DNA of 64,000 nucleotides from Rhodocyclaceae bacterium (GCA_028869135.1 JAGWTC010000013.1:1-64000); one strand, 5' to 3'. Shown: positions 46,403-55,914, counted from the first letter of the stretch. Notes: generated by a model not told the origin, from the sequence alone. Numbers and translations: made by a program.

Positions 46403-47587
46403 CTACCCTCGGTCCTGTATCGAAAATTCAAGAAAGCTTTCCGGCAGCAGGGCCTGTTCCAGGCTGCGCTGGGCGAACAGGAAGCGGCCGTCGCAGACGA
46501 AGCCCAGCTCCATCCAGTCCACCTCGTTGAGCAGGGTCGCGAGGCGCTTCACGTCGGCATCGCGCTGGTGCGGAAACAGCGCCAGCACGGCGCCGTCCCA
46601 GTTGCGGCAGTCGTGCAGGTAGAAGGGCTGCGGATGCCGCGTCTTCTGATTGACATAGATGCGCGGCGCGTCGGTGTGCGCATGAAAACGCCCCCAGCGC
46701 CACCAGTTGTGCTCGTCGAAGCGCGTCACCTTGCGCGCCAGCAGGGCGGCCTTGTGGCGCAGCAGATGGGCTTTGGCCTGGACTGAGGACGCTTCGAAAA
46801 TCATGCGCCGGGTCTTGCCTGTCTGCACCGTGTGCGAACACACGAAGTTGGCGTCGCCCAGCGCCTCGTTGGCGAAGATCGCGTCCGCGCCGGAGACGGA
46901 ACCCACGCGCACGGAAAACACCGAGTTCGCCGGCACGCTGTAAATGCCGCGCGTGAAGAACAGTTGCCCCCCGGCCAGGACCATGCGACGGCCGTCGCTG
47001 GTGCGATGGCTCCGATTGCCGCGCTCGAAGCGCCAGATCATGCAGTTGGGCGCCGCGTCGCGGAAGATGCGCACGTCGCCGAGATCGAGCATGTCGGTGA
47101 TCGTTCCCTGCGCGTAAAGCCAGGTGTTGAGGCGCTTGGCGCCGGTGGACTTGAGAAAGTCGCGCGGCGTGATGAAGATCAGCTCGCCGCCCGGCCTGAG
47201 GTGGCGCACGCACTTCTCGATGAAATGCAGATAGAGATTGGCATGCCCGTCGAGCAGGCGGGAGCCCAGCAGCCTGGCCGTTTCCGGCAGCACGTCGCGC
47301 GAGCGCACATAGGGCGGATTGCCGATAATGGTGTCGAACTTCTCGTGCTCGGGATAGGCGAAGAAATCGGTGACCCGGGCCGTGGCAGGCGCGATGGCGG
47401 CGTCGAGCTCCAGCGCCACCGCCTCCGGAATCGCCGCCAGAAAGGCGCCGTCGCCGCACGAAGGCTCCAGCACCCGCCCGCGGTTCTTCCGCAAGGCCAG
47501 CATCTGCGCCACGATGAAGGACGGCGTGAAGACCTGGCCCTTGCGCAGGACATTCAGGGGATCGGCGGCGGCCGAAAGTTGAGGCAT
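46403..47587 (-). CDS. Solitary N6-adenine DNA methyltransferase (gamma class)
   Basis: A 394-residue SAM-dependent methyltransferase. Motif X is GQVFTPSFIVAQML (17-30), motif I RVLEPSCGDGAFL (38-50) and the catalytic motif IV IIGNPPY (87-93): the X-I-IV order of gamma-class adenine methyltransferases such as TaqI. The C-terminal about 200 residues would recognise the target. Start MPQLSAAADP at 47587. No restriction nuclease or specificity gene is adjacent, so it appears to be an orphan enzyme; a non-DNA substrate cannot be excluded. Confidence 0.85.
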   Translation of the reverse strand: MPQLSAAADPLNVLRKGQVFTPSFIVAQMLALRKNRGRVLEPSCGDGAFLAAIPEAVALELDAAIAPATARVTDFFAYPEHEKFDTIIGNPPYVRSRDVLPETARLLGSRLLDGHANLYLHFIEKCVRHLRPGGELIFITPRDFLKSTGAKRLNTWLYAQGTITDMLDLGDVRIFRDAAPNCMIWRFERGNRSHRTSDGRRMVLAGGQLFFTRGIYSVPANSVFSVRVGSVSGADAIFANEALGDANFVCSHTVQTGKTRRMIFEASSVQAKAHLLRHKAALLARKVTRFDEHNWWRWGRFHAHTDAPRIYVNQKTRHPQPFYLHDCRNWDGAVLALFPHQRDADVKRLATLLNEVDWMELGFVCDGRFLFAQRSLEQALLPESFLEFSIQDRG

Positions 47588-47800
47588 GAGAAGCGGGTTT
47601 GGAACCGTAGGGTGGGCAGGCGTTATCCGGGGCGAGTGTCGGCGCCGGGAATCTCGGCTGACGACAGAGCGCATCCTAAGTAAATCGGGAATGTTCTGTC
47701 CAGCGCAATGTGTAAACGCGAATACATCGGGCCGGCCCGGCCTTGCCGGTTTTCACGGCCAGCCGCTTGCATGCGGGCTGCCAGACGTTAGAATCCGCCC

Positions 47801-48253
47801 ATGGTGCCTGCCCCCGATTCCCTCATCGATGTCTCGAAAGCGATCCAGCTTGCGCTCGCGCCGGTTTTCCTGCTGACGGGCATCGCCGGAATACTCAATG
47901 TGATCGCAAGTCGTCTGGCCCGGATCATCGATCGCGGCAGGCAACTGACCGAAGGGCGCGCCGCCGATGCGCTGCCACCCCGGGAGCTGCGGGCGCAGGA
48001 GTTGCGCAGCCTTGAGCAGCGGCGGCATTACGCCAGTATCGCGATTACGGCGTGCACCGTGGCGGCACTGCTGCTGTGTACCGTCATCGTCACGCTGTTC
48101 ATCGAAGTGGTCCTGGGTTTTCCGCTGCGCTGGCTGATCGGCGCCTTGTTTGCCGCATCGACGCTGGCGCTGGTCGTTGGGCTGGCCTTCTTCCTGCGCG
48201 AAGTGCATCTCGCCATGCAGACCATACATATCGCGATTTCCAGACACGAATAG
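47801..48253 (+). CDS. DUF2721 membrane protein
   Basis: A 150-residue protein with three predicted membrane helices (about 15-38, 80-102 and 105-130). The N-terminal SKAIQLALAPVFLLTGIAGILNVIASRLARIIDRGRQL is the DUF2721 signature. Function unknown. The shikimate-kinase-like gene begins 68 bases later. Confidence 0.9.
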   Translation: MVPAPDSLIDVSKAIQLALAPVFLLTGIAGILNVIASRLARIIDRGRQLTEGRAADALPPRELRAQELRSLEQRRHYASIAITACTVAALLLCTVIVTLFIEVVLGFPLRWLIGALFAASTLALVVGLAFFLREVHLAMQTIHIAISRHE

Positions 48254-48321
48254 CCGCCCGCTGCGGGATGCGCTAAGCTGCGCGCTTTATCTTTCCGGGC
48301 CGTGGCCCGTCCGATGCGAAC

Positions 48322-48819
48322 ATGCCGTCGAATATCGTCCTGATTGGAATGCCGGGCTCGGGCAAGAGCACCGTGGGCGTCATCCTCGCGAAAAAGACCA
48401 TGCGCGATTTCGTCGACACCGACATCCTGATCCAGAAGGCGGTGTCGCGGCCCTTGCAGGACATCGTGGACAGCGACGGCTATCTCGCATTGCGCGAGAT
48501 CGAGGAGCGCGTGCTGCTTGATCTGCATGTGGACAATCACGTCATTTCCACCGGCGGCAGCGCAGTCTATGGCGACGCCGCGATGCGGCACCTCAAATCC
48601 GACGGCATCGTCGTCTTCCTCGACGTCACGCTGGATACGCTGGAGGCGCGTGTTCCCGATTTCAGCACGCGCGGACTGGCGAAGCGTCCGGACCAGAGCT
48701 TTGCCGAACTGTTCGAGGAGCGCAACACGCTCTATCGGAAGTACGCCGACGTCGCCGTCAAGTGCGACGGGCTCACGGTGGAAGACGTCTGCGCGCGCAT
48801 CATGGAGCGCGTGGCCTAG
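48322..48819 (+). CDS. Shikimate kinase family protein
   Basis: A 165-residue P-loop kinase. Walker A is GMPGSGKSTVG (9-19). The substrate-binding region has DTDILIQ, the arginine-containing LREIEERVLL, STGGSAVYGD (matching the GGG loop, with Ser for the third Gly), and the lid region RGLAKRPDQSFAELFEERNTLYRKYADV. It is shorter than AroK and not beside aroB, so it may be a second shikimate kinase or act on a related substrate. Confidence 0.8.
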   Translation: MPSNIVLIGMPGSGKSTVGVILAKKTMRDFVDTDILIQKAVSRPLQDIVDSDGYLALREIEERVLLDLHVDNHVISTGGSAVYGDAAMRHLKSDGIVVFLDVTLDTLEARVPDFSTRGLAKRPDQSFAELFEERNTLYRKYADVAVKCDGLTVEDVCARIMERVA

Positions 48820-48843
48820 GCGGCTTTCCCGGCGCGCCCGCTC

Positions 48844-50004
48844 TCAGAGGGTGTGGGTCTTGTCCCCGCGCGCAAAGCCGAGCAGCGGCTCGGCGATGCC
48901 CTTGGAGAGGGCGATGACCTTGAACAACTCGCCCATTTCGCCCGGGTTGATGAGCTTTTCGACGGCCCGCGATTGGCGCAGGTAGTCGGCGCCTGCATCG
49001 GGTGATGTCTGCGCTAGCACATCGGTCAAGCCGCAGTTGATCAGGAAGGCGGCCTGCGACAGGTAGCCGGCGACGTCGAGCCCCGCGTCGAAGCCGGCTT
49101 CGGCGACGGCCGTGAAGTCCACGTGCGCGGTAATGTCGTTGAGGCCCGGCAGCCAGAAAGGATCGCCGTGCGCATGGTGGCGGTAATGGCACATCAGCGT
49201 GCCCTGCTCGCGCTGCGGATGGTAGAACTCGTGGCGCGGGAAGCCGTAGTCGATCAGCAGCAGCGCGCCCTGTTCGAGGATATCGGCCCAGGCGGCGATC
49301 CACGCATTGGCGGCGAGATTCACTTCGGAGAGATAGTCGAAGCGCGCCGGCAGTGCGGCGACGCGCGCTTGCAGCGCCGGCGCCAGCGAGCGCTCTTCCC
49401 AGGCGAAATTGCCGTCCTTGCCGAGCGCCACGCCGCGCTCCAGTGTGACGTCGGCGTGCCAATGCACCAGGTGCACCGGCATGGCGTCGAGCACCTCGTT
49501 GCCGACGACGAAGCCGGTGAACTTTTGCGGCAGGGTATCCAGCCACGAGACGCGCTCAAGCAAGTGCGGCGCGCGTTGCCTCAGCGTTTCCGCCTGACGC
49601 GCGCGCAGCTCGCCGGAGAGTTCGATGATGGCGTAGCTGACGGGCAGGGCCCTGCGCTGCTCCAGCGCCAGCAGCAGGTCGGCGGCGAGCGCGCCGCTGC
49701 CGCCGCCGGCTTCGATGATGTGCGGCGCCGAGGCGGCCATGACCTGCTCCGCCTGTGCAGCCAATGTCTGCGCGAACAGCGGCGTCAGCTCCGGCGCGGT
49801 AATGAAGTCGCCGGCCGCGCCGAACTTGTGCGCCCCGCCGCTGTAGTAGCCCAGCCCCGGCGTATAAAGCGCCAGCTCCATATAGCGGGCAAAGGAAATC
49901 CAGCCGCCGGCGGCTGAAATCGCCGCGGCGATGTGGCCGTGCAGGGCACGGCTGGCGTCGGCTGCTTCGGGCGAGGGTTGCGGCAGTTCGGCTTGAGTAC
50001 TCAT
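48844..50004 (-). CDS. MidA/NDUFAF7-type SAM-dependent methyltransferase
   Basis: A 386-residue COG1565 protein. The human relative NDUFAF7 dimethylates an arginine of a complex I subunit; bacterial roles are less certain. Features are SFARYMELALYTPGLGYYSGG, KFGAAGDFITAPELTPLFAQ, the SAM-binding EAGGGSGALAADLL, and VVGNEVLDAMPVH. The start MSTQAELPQ at 50004 is favoured over ATGs at 50022/50025. It is divergent from tcdA with only about 30 bases between starts. Confidence 0.9.
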   Translation of the reverse strand: MSTQAELPQPSPEAADASRALHGHIAAAISAAGGWISFARYMELALYTPGLGYYSGGAHKFGAAGDFITAPELTPLFAQTLAAQAEQVMAASAPHIIEAGGGSGALAADLLLALEQRRALPVSYAIIELSGELRARQAETLRQRAPHLLERVSWLDTLPQKFTGFVVGNEVLDAMPVHLVHWHADVTLERGVALGKDGNFAWEERSLAPALQARVAALPARFDYLSEVNLAANAWIAAWADILEQGALLLIDYGFPRHEFYHPQREQGTLMCHYRHHAHGDPFWLPGLNDITAHVDFTAVAEAGFDAGLDVAGYLSQAAFLINCGLTDVLAQTSPDAGADYLRQSRAVEKLINPGEMGELFKVIALSKGIAEPLLGFARGDKTHTL

Positions 50005-50033
50005 GGGGCGGAATTGTGCCATCATGCGGCGCC

Positions 50034-50855
50034 ATGGAGTCTCATGAAGTGAATAGCGAAGTGCTGGTCGAGGCCGATCCCGAGCGTCGTTTCGGCGGCA
50101 TCGCCCGTCTGTACGGCGCTGCCGGCCTGGCCCGCCTGCAGGCGGCGCACGTCTGCGTCATCGGCATCGGCGGGGTCGGCTCATGGGCGGCGGAAGCGCT
50201 GGCTCGCTCGGCGGTCGGCGCGATCACGCTGATCGACCTCGATCATGTGGCTGAATCCAATATCAATCGCCAGATCCAGGCCGCCGATGCGACGCTGGGT
50301 ATGGCCAAGATCGAGGCCATGGCGCGCCGCATCAGCGGCTATGCGCCTGACTGCAGGCTCACCCTGATCGATGACTTTCTCGACGCAGACAATGTCGGCC
50401 TGATCCTGCCCGCCTGCGACGGCATCGTTGACGCCATCGACAATGTGCGCGCCAAGGCGGCGCTGATCGCCCATTGCAAGAAGAACAAGATTCGCCTGAT
50501 CACGACCGGCGGCGCCGGCGGCCGTGTCGATCCGACCCGCATCCAGGTCGACGATCTGTCCCGCACCATACAGGATGCGCTGGCGTCGAACGTGCGCGCG
50601 CGCCTGCGCAAGGAATACGGCTTTACCCGCGATCCGAAGAAGAAATTCGGCATCGACTGCGTGTTCTCGCCGGAGCAGTTGCGGCGGCCGCAGAACGCAA
50701 GCTGCGAAATTCCGGAGCCGGGCGACGGCACCGCTGCGGCGGCTGCTCCTCCGCAAGGGCTGAATTGCGCCGGCTACGGCTCCTCGGTCGCCGTCACCGC
50801 CACCTTCGGCATGGTTGCAGCGGCGCGCATCATCGAAAAACTGATCCTGGCGTGA
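50034..50855 (+). CDS. tcdA: tRNA threonylcarbamoyladenosine dehydratase
   Basis: Cyclises t6A37 of tRNA to ct6A using ATP; 273 residues, close to E. coli TcdA (268). The ThiF/E1-like domain has GIGGVGSWAAEALARS, the Asp in LIDLDHVAESNINRQ, and VDAIDNVRAKAALI. RFGGIARLYG at the N-terminus and the C-terminal GSSVAVTATFGMVAAA are TcdA-specific. The E. coli protein works with a CsdA/CsdE sulfur relay; none is seen nearby. A GTG at 50016 would add six residues. Confidence 0.94.
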   Translation: MESHEVNSEVLVEADPERRFGGIARLYGAAGLARLQAAHVCVIGIGGVGSWAAEALARSAVGAITLIDLDHVAESNINRQIQAADATLGMAKIEAMARRISGYAPDCRLTLIDDFLDADNVGLILPACDGIVDAIDNVRAKAALIAHCKKNKIRLITTGGAGGRVDPTRIQVDDLSRTIQDALASNVRARLRKEYGFTRDPKKKFGIDCVFSPEQLRRPQNASCEIPEPGDGTAAAAAPPQGLNCAGYGSSVAVTATFGMVAAARIIEKLILA

Positions 50856-50887
50856 TGGCGCAAGGGAATTTTCCGAAGAAGGAAGCG

Positions 50888-51712
50888 ATGGAAAACAAGG
50901 AAGAAGGCGTCGTCGGCGTTCCTCGTTCGCTGGAAGCAGTCGGGGCGGCTGCACCCGGATTGATCAATCAATTACGGCAACTATCGATTCCCTTGTGGAC
51001 CCGCTGCCTTGCCCTGACGCTCGCCGTGCTGACGTTGTTGCTCGGCATTCTTCTGGTTGGCAAAGGCTGGTTGGCCTGCGACAGCATCGAATGCAGCAAC
51101 CAATGGCTGGAACAGGGGGGCAAGGTTATTGCCTCGGCTTTTTTGCCCGTGATTGCGATCATCTACCTGGTATTCGCGGAAACCGGCACCAGGGCCTTGT
51201 TGCGAAAGTCCGACGAGTTGCTGGATGAAACGCTAAAGGATGGCCTGTCGACGGGTAGACCAAGGAAATACCTGTACGACGGCCCCAACCAAATCTCCGT
51301 CGAACATGAGTTCGTTGCGGGGCAGCCGTCGGCGATCTACAGAATCACTTTGATGCGCGACGACCAGCGAGCCTGCCTGATGATTCTGGTCGAATTGAAT
51401 GTGTTCAAGGTCAATGTGCTGTCTTTCATTCCCTGTGCGCCGGGCGATGTCTGGCGCGATGCGGGCAATGCCGAACGTTTCCGTACGACCTTGACGGGTG
51501 CTGTGCATGAAGGCTATGCGATCGACGCTGACATCCCGGTAGGCATCTTCGACGGGCAGGCGTACTTCAAGCTGACCATGCGCAAGCGGCTGGCCGAAAA
51601 CTTCTTGTGGGATCCGGCGAAAAAACTGTATTTCGTCCAGGATCTGCGCATGTTTTGTCACTCGATGCTGGAAGAAGGCTGGGAGCTCTTTGCGAATACG
51701 GGGCAACATTGA
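50888..51712 (+). CDS. Hypothetical two-helix membrane protein
   Basis: A 274-residue protein of no recognised family. GAAGGAAG before ATG 50888 marks the start; an earlier ATG at 50855 overlaps the tcdA stop. Two hydrophobic helices (about 38-58 and 78-98) flank a short loop with two cysteines (LACDSIECSN), probably periplasmic. About 170 cytoplasmic residues follow. Codon use is somewhat less GC-biased than the neighbours. The flavoprotein gene begins one base after its stop, so the two are likely functionally linked. Confidence 0.72.
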   Translation: MENKEEGVVGVPRSLEAVGAAAPGLINQLRQLSIPLWTRCLALTLAVLTLLLGILLVGKGWLACDSIECSNQWLEQGGKVIASAFLPVIAIIYLVFAETGTRALLRKSDELLDETLKDGLSTGRPRKYLYDGPNQISVEHEFVAGQPSAIYRITLMRDDQRACLMILVELNVFKVNVLSFIPCAPGDVWRDAGNAERFRTTLTGAVHEGYAIDADIPVGIFDGQAYFKLTMRKRLAENFLWDPAKKLYFVQDLRMFCHSMLEEGWELFANTGQH

Positions 51713-51713
51713 T

Positions 51714-52685
51714 ATGGATGCGCGACCGCAGATCGGCATCATAGGCGGCGGTCCGGCCGGGCTGTCGGCGGCGCTGTGGCTTGGCAATCTCGGTTTCTCA
51801 CCCTGGCTGGTCGAAGCGACGGATCGCCTCGGCGGCATGCTGAATCTCAATTTCCTTGGTAACGACTGGGTGCTCGGCCAGCGCGACGCAACCGGGCCGG
51901 AGCTGGCGCAACGCTTTTCCCGGCACATCGAGGCCGGCGTTGCACGGCTATGGTTGAATACCTGCGTGACTCATGTCGAGCGTGCCGGCGACAAGTTCCG
52001 CATCACCTTGAATGAGGATCGGCAGGCGACGGCGCATGCGTTGCTGATTGCCACGGGCACGCGCTATCGCGGTATCGAAGTGCTGGCTGATGTGCCGGGC
52101 GCCGCGACGCTGGAACCCGCCGATGTCGTTTGCGGCCCTTGGGCCTTTGCCGGCTTGAATGCCTTGAGGGGGCGCCGTGTATTGACCATCGGAGGTGGCG
52201 ACAATGCCTTCGAGAACGCTCTCCTGCTGGCTGAAAATGGGACTTCTGTCGATCTCGCAATGCGCTCCGCGTCGCGTGCGCAAGCCGCCTTGCAGGAGGC
52301 AGTGGCAGCACATGCGAACTGCCATGTGCATGCGCAAGCATGCCTGCTGGAACTGGTGCGTCGCGATGACGGCATCGAGGTGGCGTTGTCCGACGGTTGT
52401 CGCATCATCGTTGACCGGGTACACGTACTGGCCGGATACGAACCGAATACGTCAGCGCTGGCCGAGCTGTTCGGGCCGCTGGCCGCCGGATTGGCCTTCG
52501 ACGCGAACGGCTATCTGCGTACCGATACCGCCGGACGCACCGGGGTCGGTGGTGTGTATGCCTGCGGTGATGTCTGTAACCCGGAGTTTCCCAGCGTGGT
52601 TGCTGCACTGGCGCAGGGGGCTCGGGCGGCCCGGACGATTGAGCGGGATTTACGGCAATTTCTGCATTCAGCCCCGGCGCGGTAA
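51714..52685 (+). CDS. Thioredoxin reductase-like FAD/NAD(P) oxidoreductase lacking CxxC
   Basis: A 323-residue flavoprotein with the FAD fold GIIGGGPAGLSAALWLGN, the NAD(P) fold VLTIGGGDNAFENALLL and GVYACGDVCNPEFPSVVAAL near the C-terminus. The overall plan is that of thioredoxin reductase. The redox-active CAxC pair expected before the NAD(P) domain is absent; that area has only VCGPWAFAGLNALRG. It may reduce a ferredoxin, flavodoxin or quinone-like partner rather than thioredoxin. It follows the hypothetical membrane protein without a gap. Confidence 0.85.
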   Translation: MDARPQIGIIGGGPAGLSAALWLGNLGFSPWLVEATDRLGGMLNLNFLGNDWVLGQRDATGPELAQRFSRHIEAGVARLWLNTCVTHVERAGDKFRITLNEDRQATAHALLIATGTRYRGIEVLADVPGAATLEPADVVCGPWAFAGLNALRGRRVLTIGGGDNAFENALLLAENGTSVDLAMRSASRAQAALQEAVAAHANCHVHAQACLLELVRRDDGIEVALSDGCRIIVDRVHVLAGYEPNTSALAELFGPLAAGLAFDANGYLRTDTAGRTGVGGVYACGDVCNPEFPSVVAALAQGARAARTIERDLRQFLHSAPAR

Positions 52686-52770
52686 AATCACGCCTTTGGC
52701 GCCAGAAATCCCGAAGCGATGTCGCAAAGCGCGCCAGTTTGTCGCTGATTCGTAGTACCGAGCCGTCACC

Positions 52771-53691
52771 ATGAGCATTACCACCGCATCTTCCGCCGAT
52801 ATCGAACAAGCCGCCGCCAGTGCTGCGGATGTGCGTGCGCGCCTTGAGACCAACAAGCTGGCCAAGCGCCTGCGCCGCGACGTCGGGCAGGCCATCGGCG
52901 ACTTCAACATGATAGGCGAGGGCGACAAGGTCATGGTCTGCCTGTCGGGCGGCAAGGATTCGTATGCCCTGCTCGATATCCTGCTGCACATGCGCGAGCA
53001 TGCGCCGGTCAATTTCGACATCGTTGCGGTCAATCTGGACCAGAAGCAGCCCGGCTTTCCGGCCGAGGTGCTGCCCAACTACCTGAAGAGCATCGGCGTT
53101 CCGTATCACATCGAAACGCAGGACACCTATTCCATCGTCAAGCGCGTCGTACCCGAAGGCAAGACCACCTGCGGCCTGTGCTCGCGCCTGCGGCGCGGCA
53201 TCCTCTATCGCGTTGCCGACGAGCTCGGCGCCACGCGCATCGCGCTCGGCCATCACCGCGACGACATCCTGCAGACCCTGTTCCTCAACATGTTCTTCGG
53301 CTCCAAGATCAAGGCGATGCCGCCCAAGCTGGTCTCGGACGACGGCAAGCACGTGGTGATCCGCCCGCTCGCCTATTGCCGCGAGGACGATCTCGAAGCC
53401 TGGGCCGCGCACAAGCGCTTTCCCATCATTCCGTGCAACCTCTGCGGCAGTCAGGAGAACCTGCAGCGCCAGAACATCAAGGCCATGCTGCAGGACTGGG
53501 ACAAGCGCTTCCCCGGCCGCATCAAGAACCTGTTCCGCTCGCTCGGCAACGTTGTGCCCTCGCATCTGATGGACCACGACCTCTACGACTTCAGGAATAT
53601 CGAAGCCACCGGCATCGCAGATCCCGACGGCGATACCGCCTTCGATGCGCCCGAATTTCCCAAGGAAGCGACTGCTGTCGAATGGCTCTGA
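52771..53691 (+). CDS. ttcA: tRNA 2-thiocytidine(32) synthetase
   Basis: ATP-dependent enzyme making 2-thiocytidine at tRNA position 32 with a [4Fe-4S] cluster; 306 residues. The PP-loop is [15 protein letters not shown]. The cluster cysteines lie in [11 protein letters not shown], with a third in [15 protein letters not shown]. The core [17 protein letters not shown] matches the family. The gene stands between the flavoprotein and a small membrane protein on the same strand. Confidence 0.96.
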   Translation: MSITTASSADIEQAAASAADVRARLETNKLAKRLRRDVGQAIGDFNMIGEGDKVMVCLSGGKDSYALLDILLHMREHAPVNFDIVAVNLDQKQPGFPAEVLPNYLKSIGVPYHIETQDTYSIVKRVVPEGKTTCGLCSRLRRGILYRVADELGATRIALGHHRDDILQTLFLNMFFGSKIKAMPPKLVSDDGKHVVIRPLAYCREDDLEAWAAHKRFPIIPCNLCGSQENLQRQNIKAMLQDWDKRFPGRIKNLFRSLGNVVPSHLMDHDLYDFRNIEATGIADPDGDTAFDAPEFPKEATAVEWL

Positions 53692-53697
53692 ACCGCA

Positions 53698-54033
53698 ATG
53701 AATGACAAACCCGATACCCTGCGCACCGTGGCCGTGGCCGGCTATGCCCTGCAGGCCGCTGGCTTCATCACCGGCGGCCTCGGCAATCTGGTGGCCGTGG
53801 TGCTGGCCTACGTCAAGCGCGACGACGCGCGCGGCACCGCCTACGAGCCGCATCTGCGCTGGCAGATCAACACCTTCTGGGGCGCGCTGGCCGGCTATAT
53901 TCTGGGCACGCTGACCTGGCTCATCCTGATCGGCATGGTCGTCTGTTTCGCCACCACCGTCTGGCTCATCTACCGCATCGTCAAGGGCTGGCTGGCCTTG
54001 CACGAAGGCAAGTCTCCCTACCCCTACTCCTGA
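53698..54033 (+). CDS. DUF4870-like small membrane protein
   Basis: A 111-residue protein with an N-terminal helix (about 10-35) and a long hydrophobic region (about 58-92). The pattern YALQAAGF...VVLAYVKRDDARGTAYEPHLRWQINTFW is typical of a conserved betaproteobacterial membrane family near DUF4870. Function unknown. It begins six bases after ttcA, and its TGA overlaps the next ATG. Confidence 0.8.
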   Translation: MNDKPDTLRTVAVAGYALQAAGFITGGLGNLVAVVLAYVKRDDARGTAYEPHLRWQINTFWGALAGYILGTLTWLILIGMVVCFATTVWLIYRIVKGWLALHEGKSPYPYS

Positions 54034-54812
54034 TGCAAGCCCACCGACTTCCCATGCGCGCGGGCCGCGGCTGGCTCCGCGCCGCCTATGCGCTCTATCG
54101 CAGGAACCCCTCGCTCGTCCTGAGCGCCTCCATGGCCTACTGGCTGGCCGGCGTCGTGCTGGCGCTGCTGGGGCCGCTGGTGCTGCTGCTGCCGATCATC
54201 CAGCCTTCGCTGATGGTGCTGCTGGCCAATGTGTATTCGGCGGTCCGCGCCGGCAAGGTTCCGCAGCAGGCCGAATTGCTGTTTACCGTGGTTGAACGGC
54301 GCCCTGCGCTGATTCGTCTCGGCCTGTTCCAGTTCGCCGCCTCGGCGATCTTTGCCTTGCTCTCGGTGCTGATCGAATGGGCCGTCGATACGCCGACCGA
54401 TCTGGCGCAGCTCACCATCAAGGACGTGCTGCTGAATCTGCTGCCGCTCTTCATCGTCATGATCCCGGTGTTCATGGCCTTCTGTTTCGCGCCGATCCTG
54501 ACCGCCTGGCACAACATGGCGCCGGCGAAAGCCATGTTCTTCAGCTTCGTCGCGACCTGGCGCAACGTCGGCGCTTTCATCATGCACTTCCTCAACTGCC
54601 TGATCGTCGTCATGGTGGTGGGCTTTGTGCGGGTCGTCGTGTCCGGCCTGTTTCCGGCCATCGGCGATGCCCTTGGCTACGTATTGCAACTGCTCATGCT
54701 GCTGGCCTTCGTGCCCATGCTGATGGTATCGGTGTACATCGCCTATCTTGAAATCTTCGAGACGCTGCCGGAACCCGCCAGCGCAACGGCGGACGAAGGG
54801 GAGGGCGCATGA
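54033..54812 (+). CDS. BPSS1780-like family membrane protein
   Basis: A 259-residue protein with about six membrane segments, N-terminal RAGRGWLRAAYALYRRNP and central FAPILTAWHNMAPAKAMFFSFVATWRNVGAF, features of the BPSS1780 family conserved in betaproteobacteria. Function unknown. It overlaps the preceding stop by one base and the nadD start by four, so the three genes are translationally coupled. Confidence 0.82.
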   Translation: MQAHRLPMRAGRGWLRAAYALYRRNPSLVLSASMAYWLAGVVLALLGPLVLLLPIIQPSLMVLLANVYSAVRAGKVPQQAELLFTVVERRPALIRLGLFQFAASAIFALLSVLIEWAVDTPTDLAQLTIKDVLLNLLPLFIVMIPVFMAFCFAPILTAWHNMAPAKAMFFSFVATWRNVGAFIMHFLNCLIVVMVVGFVRVVVSGLFPAIGDALGYVLQLLMLLAFVPMLMVSVYIAYLEIFETLPEPASATADEGEGA

Positions 54813-55465
54813 GCGATCCGATCGGCATTTTCGGCGGCACCTTCGATCCGGTGCATTACGGCCATCTGCGCCTGGCCGAGGAGGCCTGCGAGAAGCTCGG
54901 CCTGGCCGGCGTGATCTGGAGCCCGGCCGGTCTGACCCGGCATCGCAGCCAGCCGCAGACCGATGTGCAGCATCGACTGGCCATGGTCGAACTGGCGATT
55001 GCCGACAACGACGATTTCCGCCTCGACAAGTTCGAGGCCGAGTCGGGCGAACCGAGCTATACGGTCAACCTGCTCGAACATCTGCGCGCCGAATACGAGG
55101 ACGCTCCCTTGGTGGTGCTGCTGGGCGCAGACGCTTTCCTCGGCCTGCCGACCTGGCATCGCTGGGAGGAGCTGTTCGAGCTGGCGCACATTGCAATCTT
55201 CACGCGCCCCGGCCATGAACTCAGTATCGACGCCATGTCGCCGCTGCTGGGCAAGCAGTTCGCCAAGCGCGCTGCCGTCGATCCGGCCCGTCTGGGCGCC
55301 GAGGTCGACGACAAGGACGCCGGCGTCATCCTGCCCTCGCTGCTGACGCCGCTCGACATCTCCGCCACGGCCATCCGCGCACAACTGGCGCATGGCGGCA
55401 GCCCGCGCTACCTGTTGCCGGACGCCGTTCTCGACTATATTCAGACTCACAACCTCTACCGCTGA
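54809..55465 (+). CDS. nadD: Nicotinate-nucleotide adenylyltransferase
   Basis: Converts nicotinate mononucleotide and ATP to deamido-NAD in NAD synthesis; 218 residues. The nucleotidyl-transferase motif GIFGGTFDPVHYGHLR is at the N-terminus and the ISATAIR motif near residue 185. The gene overlaps its predecessor (ATGA) and is followed by rsfS and rlmH, a widespread arrangement. Confidence 0.96.
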   Translation: MSDPIGIFGGTFDPVHYGHLRLAEEACEKLGLAGVIWSPAGLTRHRSQPQTDVQHRLAMVELAIADNDDFRLDKFEAESGEPSYTVNLLEHLRAEYEDAPLVVLLGADAFLGLPTWHRWEELFELAHIAIFTRPGHELSIDAMSPLLGKQFAKRAAVDPARLGAEVDDKDAGVILPSLLTPLDISATAIRAQLAHGGSPRYLLPDAVLDYIQTHNLYR

Positions 55466-55476
55466 CACTATCCCGC

Positions 55477-55842
55477 ATGGACGTAAAGAAGCTCCAGAAG
55501 ATCGCCGTCGACGCCCTTGAAGACATCAAGGGCCGCGACATCGAGGTCATCAACACTACCAAGCTCACCGCGATGTTCGATTGCATCATCGTCGCCAGCG
55601 GCGATTCCACCCGCCAGGTCAAGGCGCTCGCGCGCAGCGTTCACGACAAGGTCAAGGAAGCCGGCGGCGATGTCGTCAGCATGGAAGGCGAGGACAGCGG
55701 CGAGTGGGTGCTGGTCGATCTCGGCAGCATCGTCGTGCACGTCATGCAGCCGGCGGTGCGCGCCTACTACAACCTCGAAGAGCTCTGGCAGACCACGCCG
55801 GCGAAACGCGCCGCCCGCGCCGCCGGCGAAGACGCCGACTGA
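55477..55842 (+). CDS. rsfS: Ribosome silencing factor RsfS
   Basis: Binds ribosomal protein L14 and blocks subunit joining under starvation; 121 residues. Core motifs are DALEDIKGRDIEVINTT, CIIVASGDSTRQVKALA and SGEWVLVDLGSIVVHVMQPAVRAYYNLEELW. A short Arg/Ala-rich tail ends the protein. It lies 11 bases after nadD. Confidence 0.96.
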   Translation: MDVKKLQKIAVDALEDIKGRDIEVINTTKLTAMFDCIIVASGDSTRQVKALARSVHDKVKEAGGDVVSMEGEDSGEWVLVDLGSIVVHVMQPAVRAYYNLEELWQTTPAKRAARAAGEDAD

Positions 55843-55914
55843 AGCCCGCCTGAGCCTGCGCTTCAGCCCCGTTTTGCCTGCCGGGCGGACCTTCGTTTTT
55901 CCAGTCTGCGCCAA

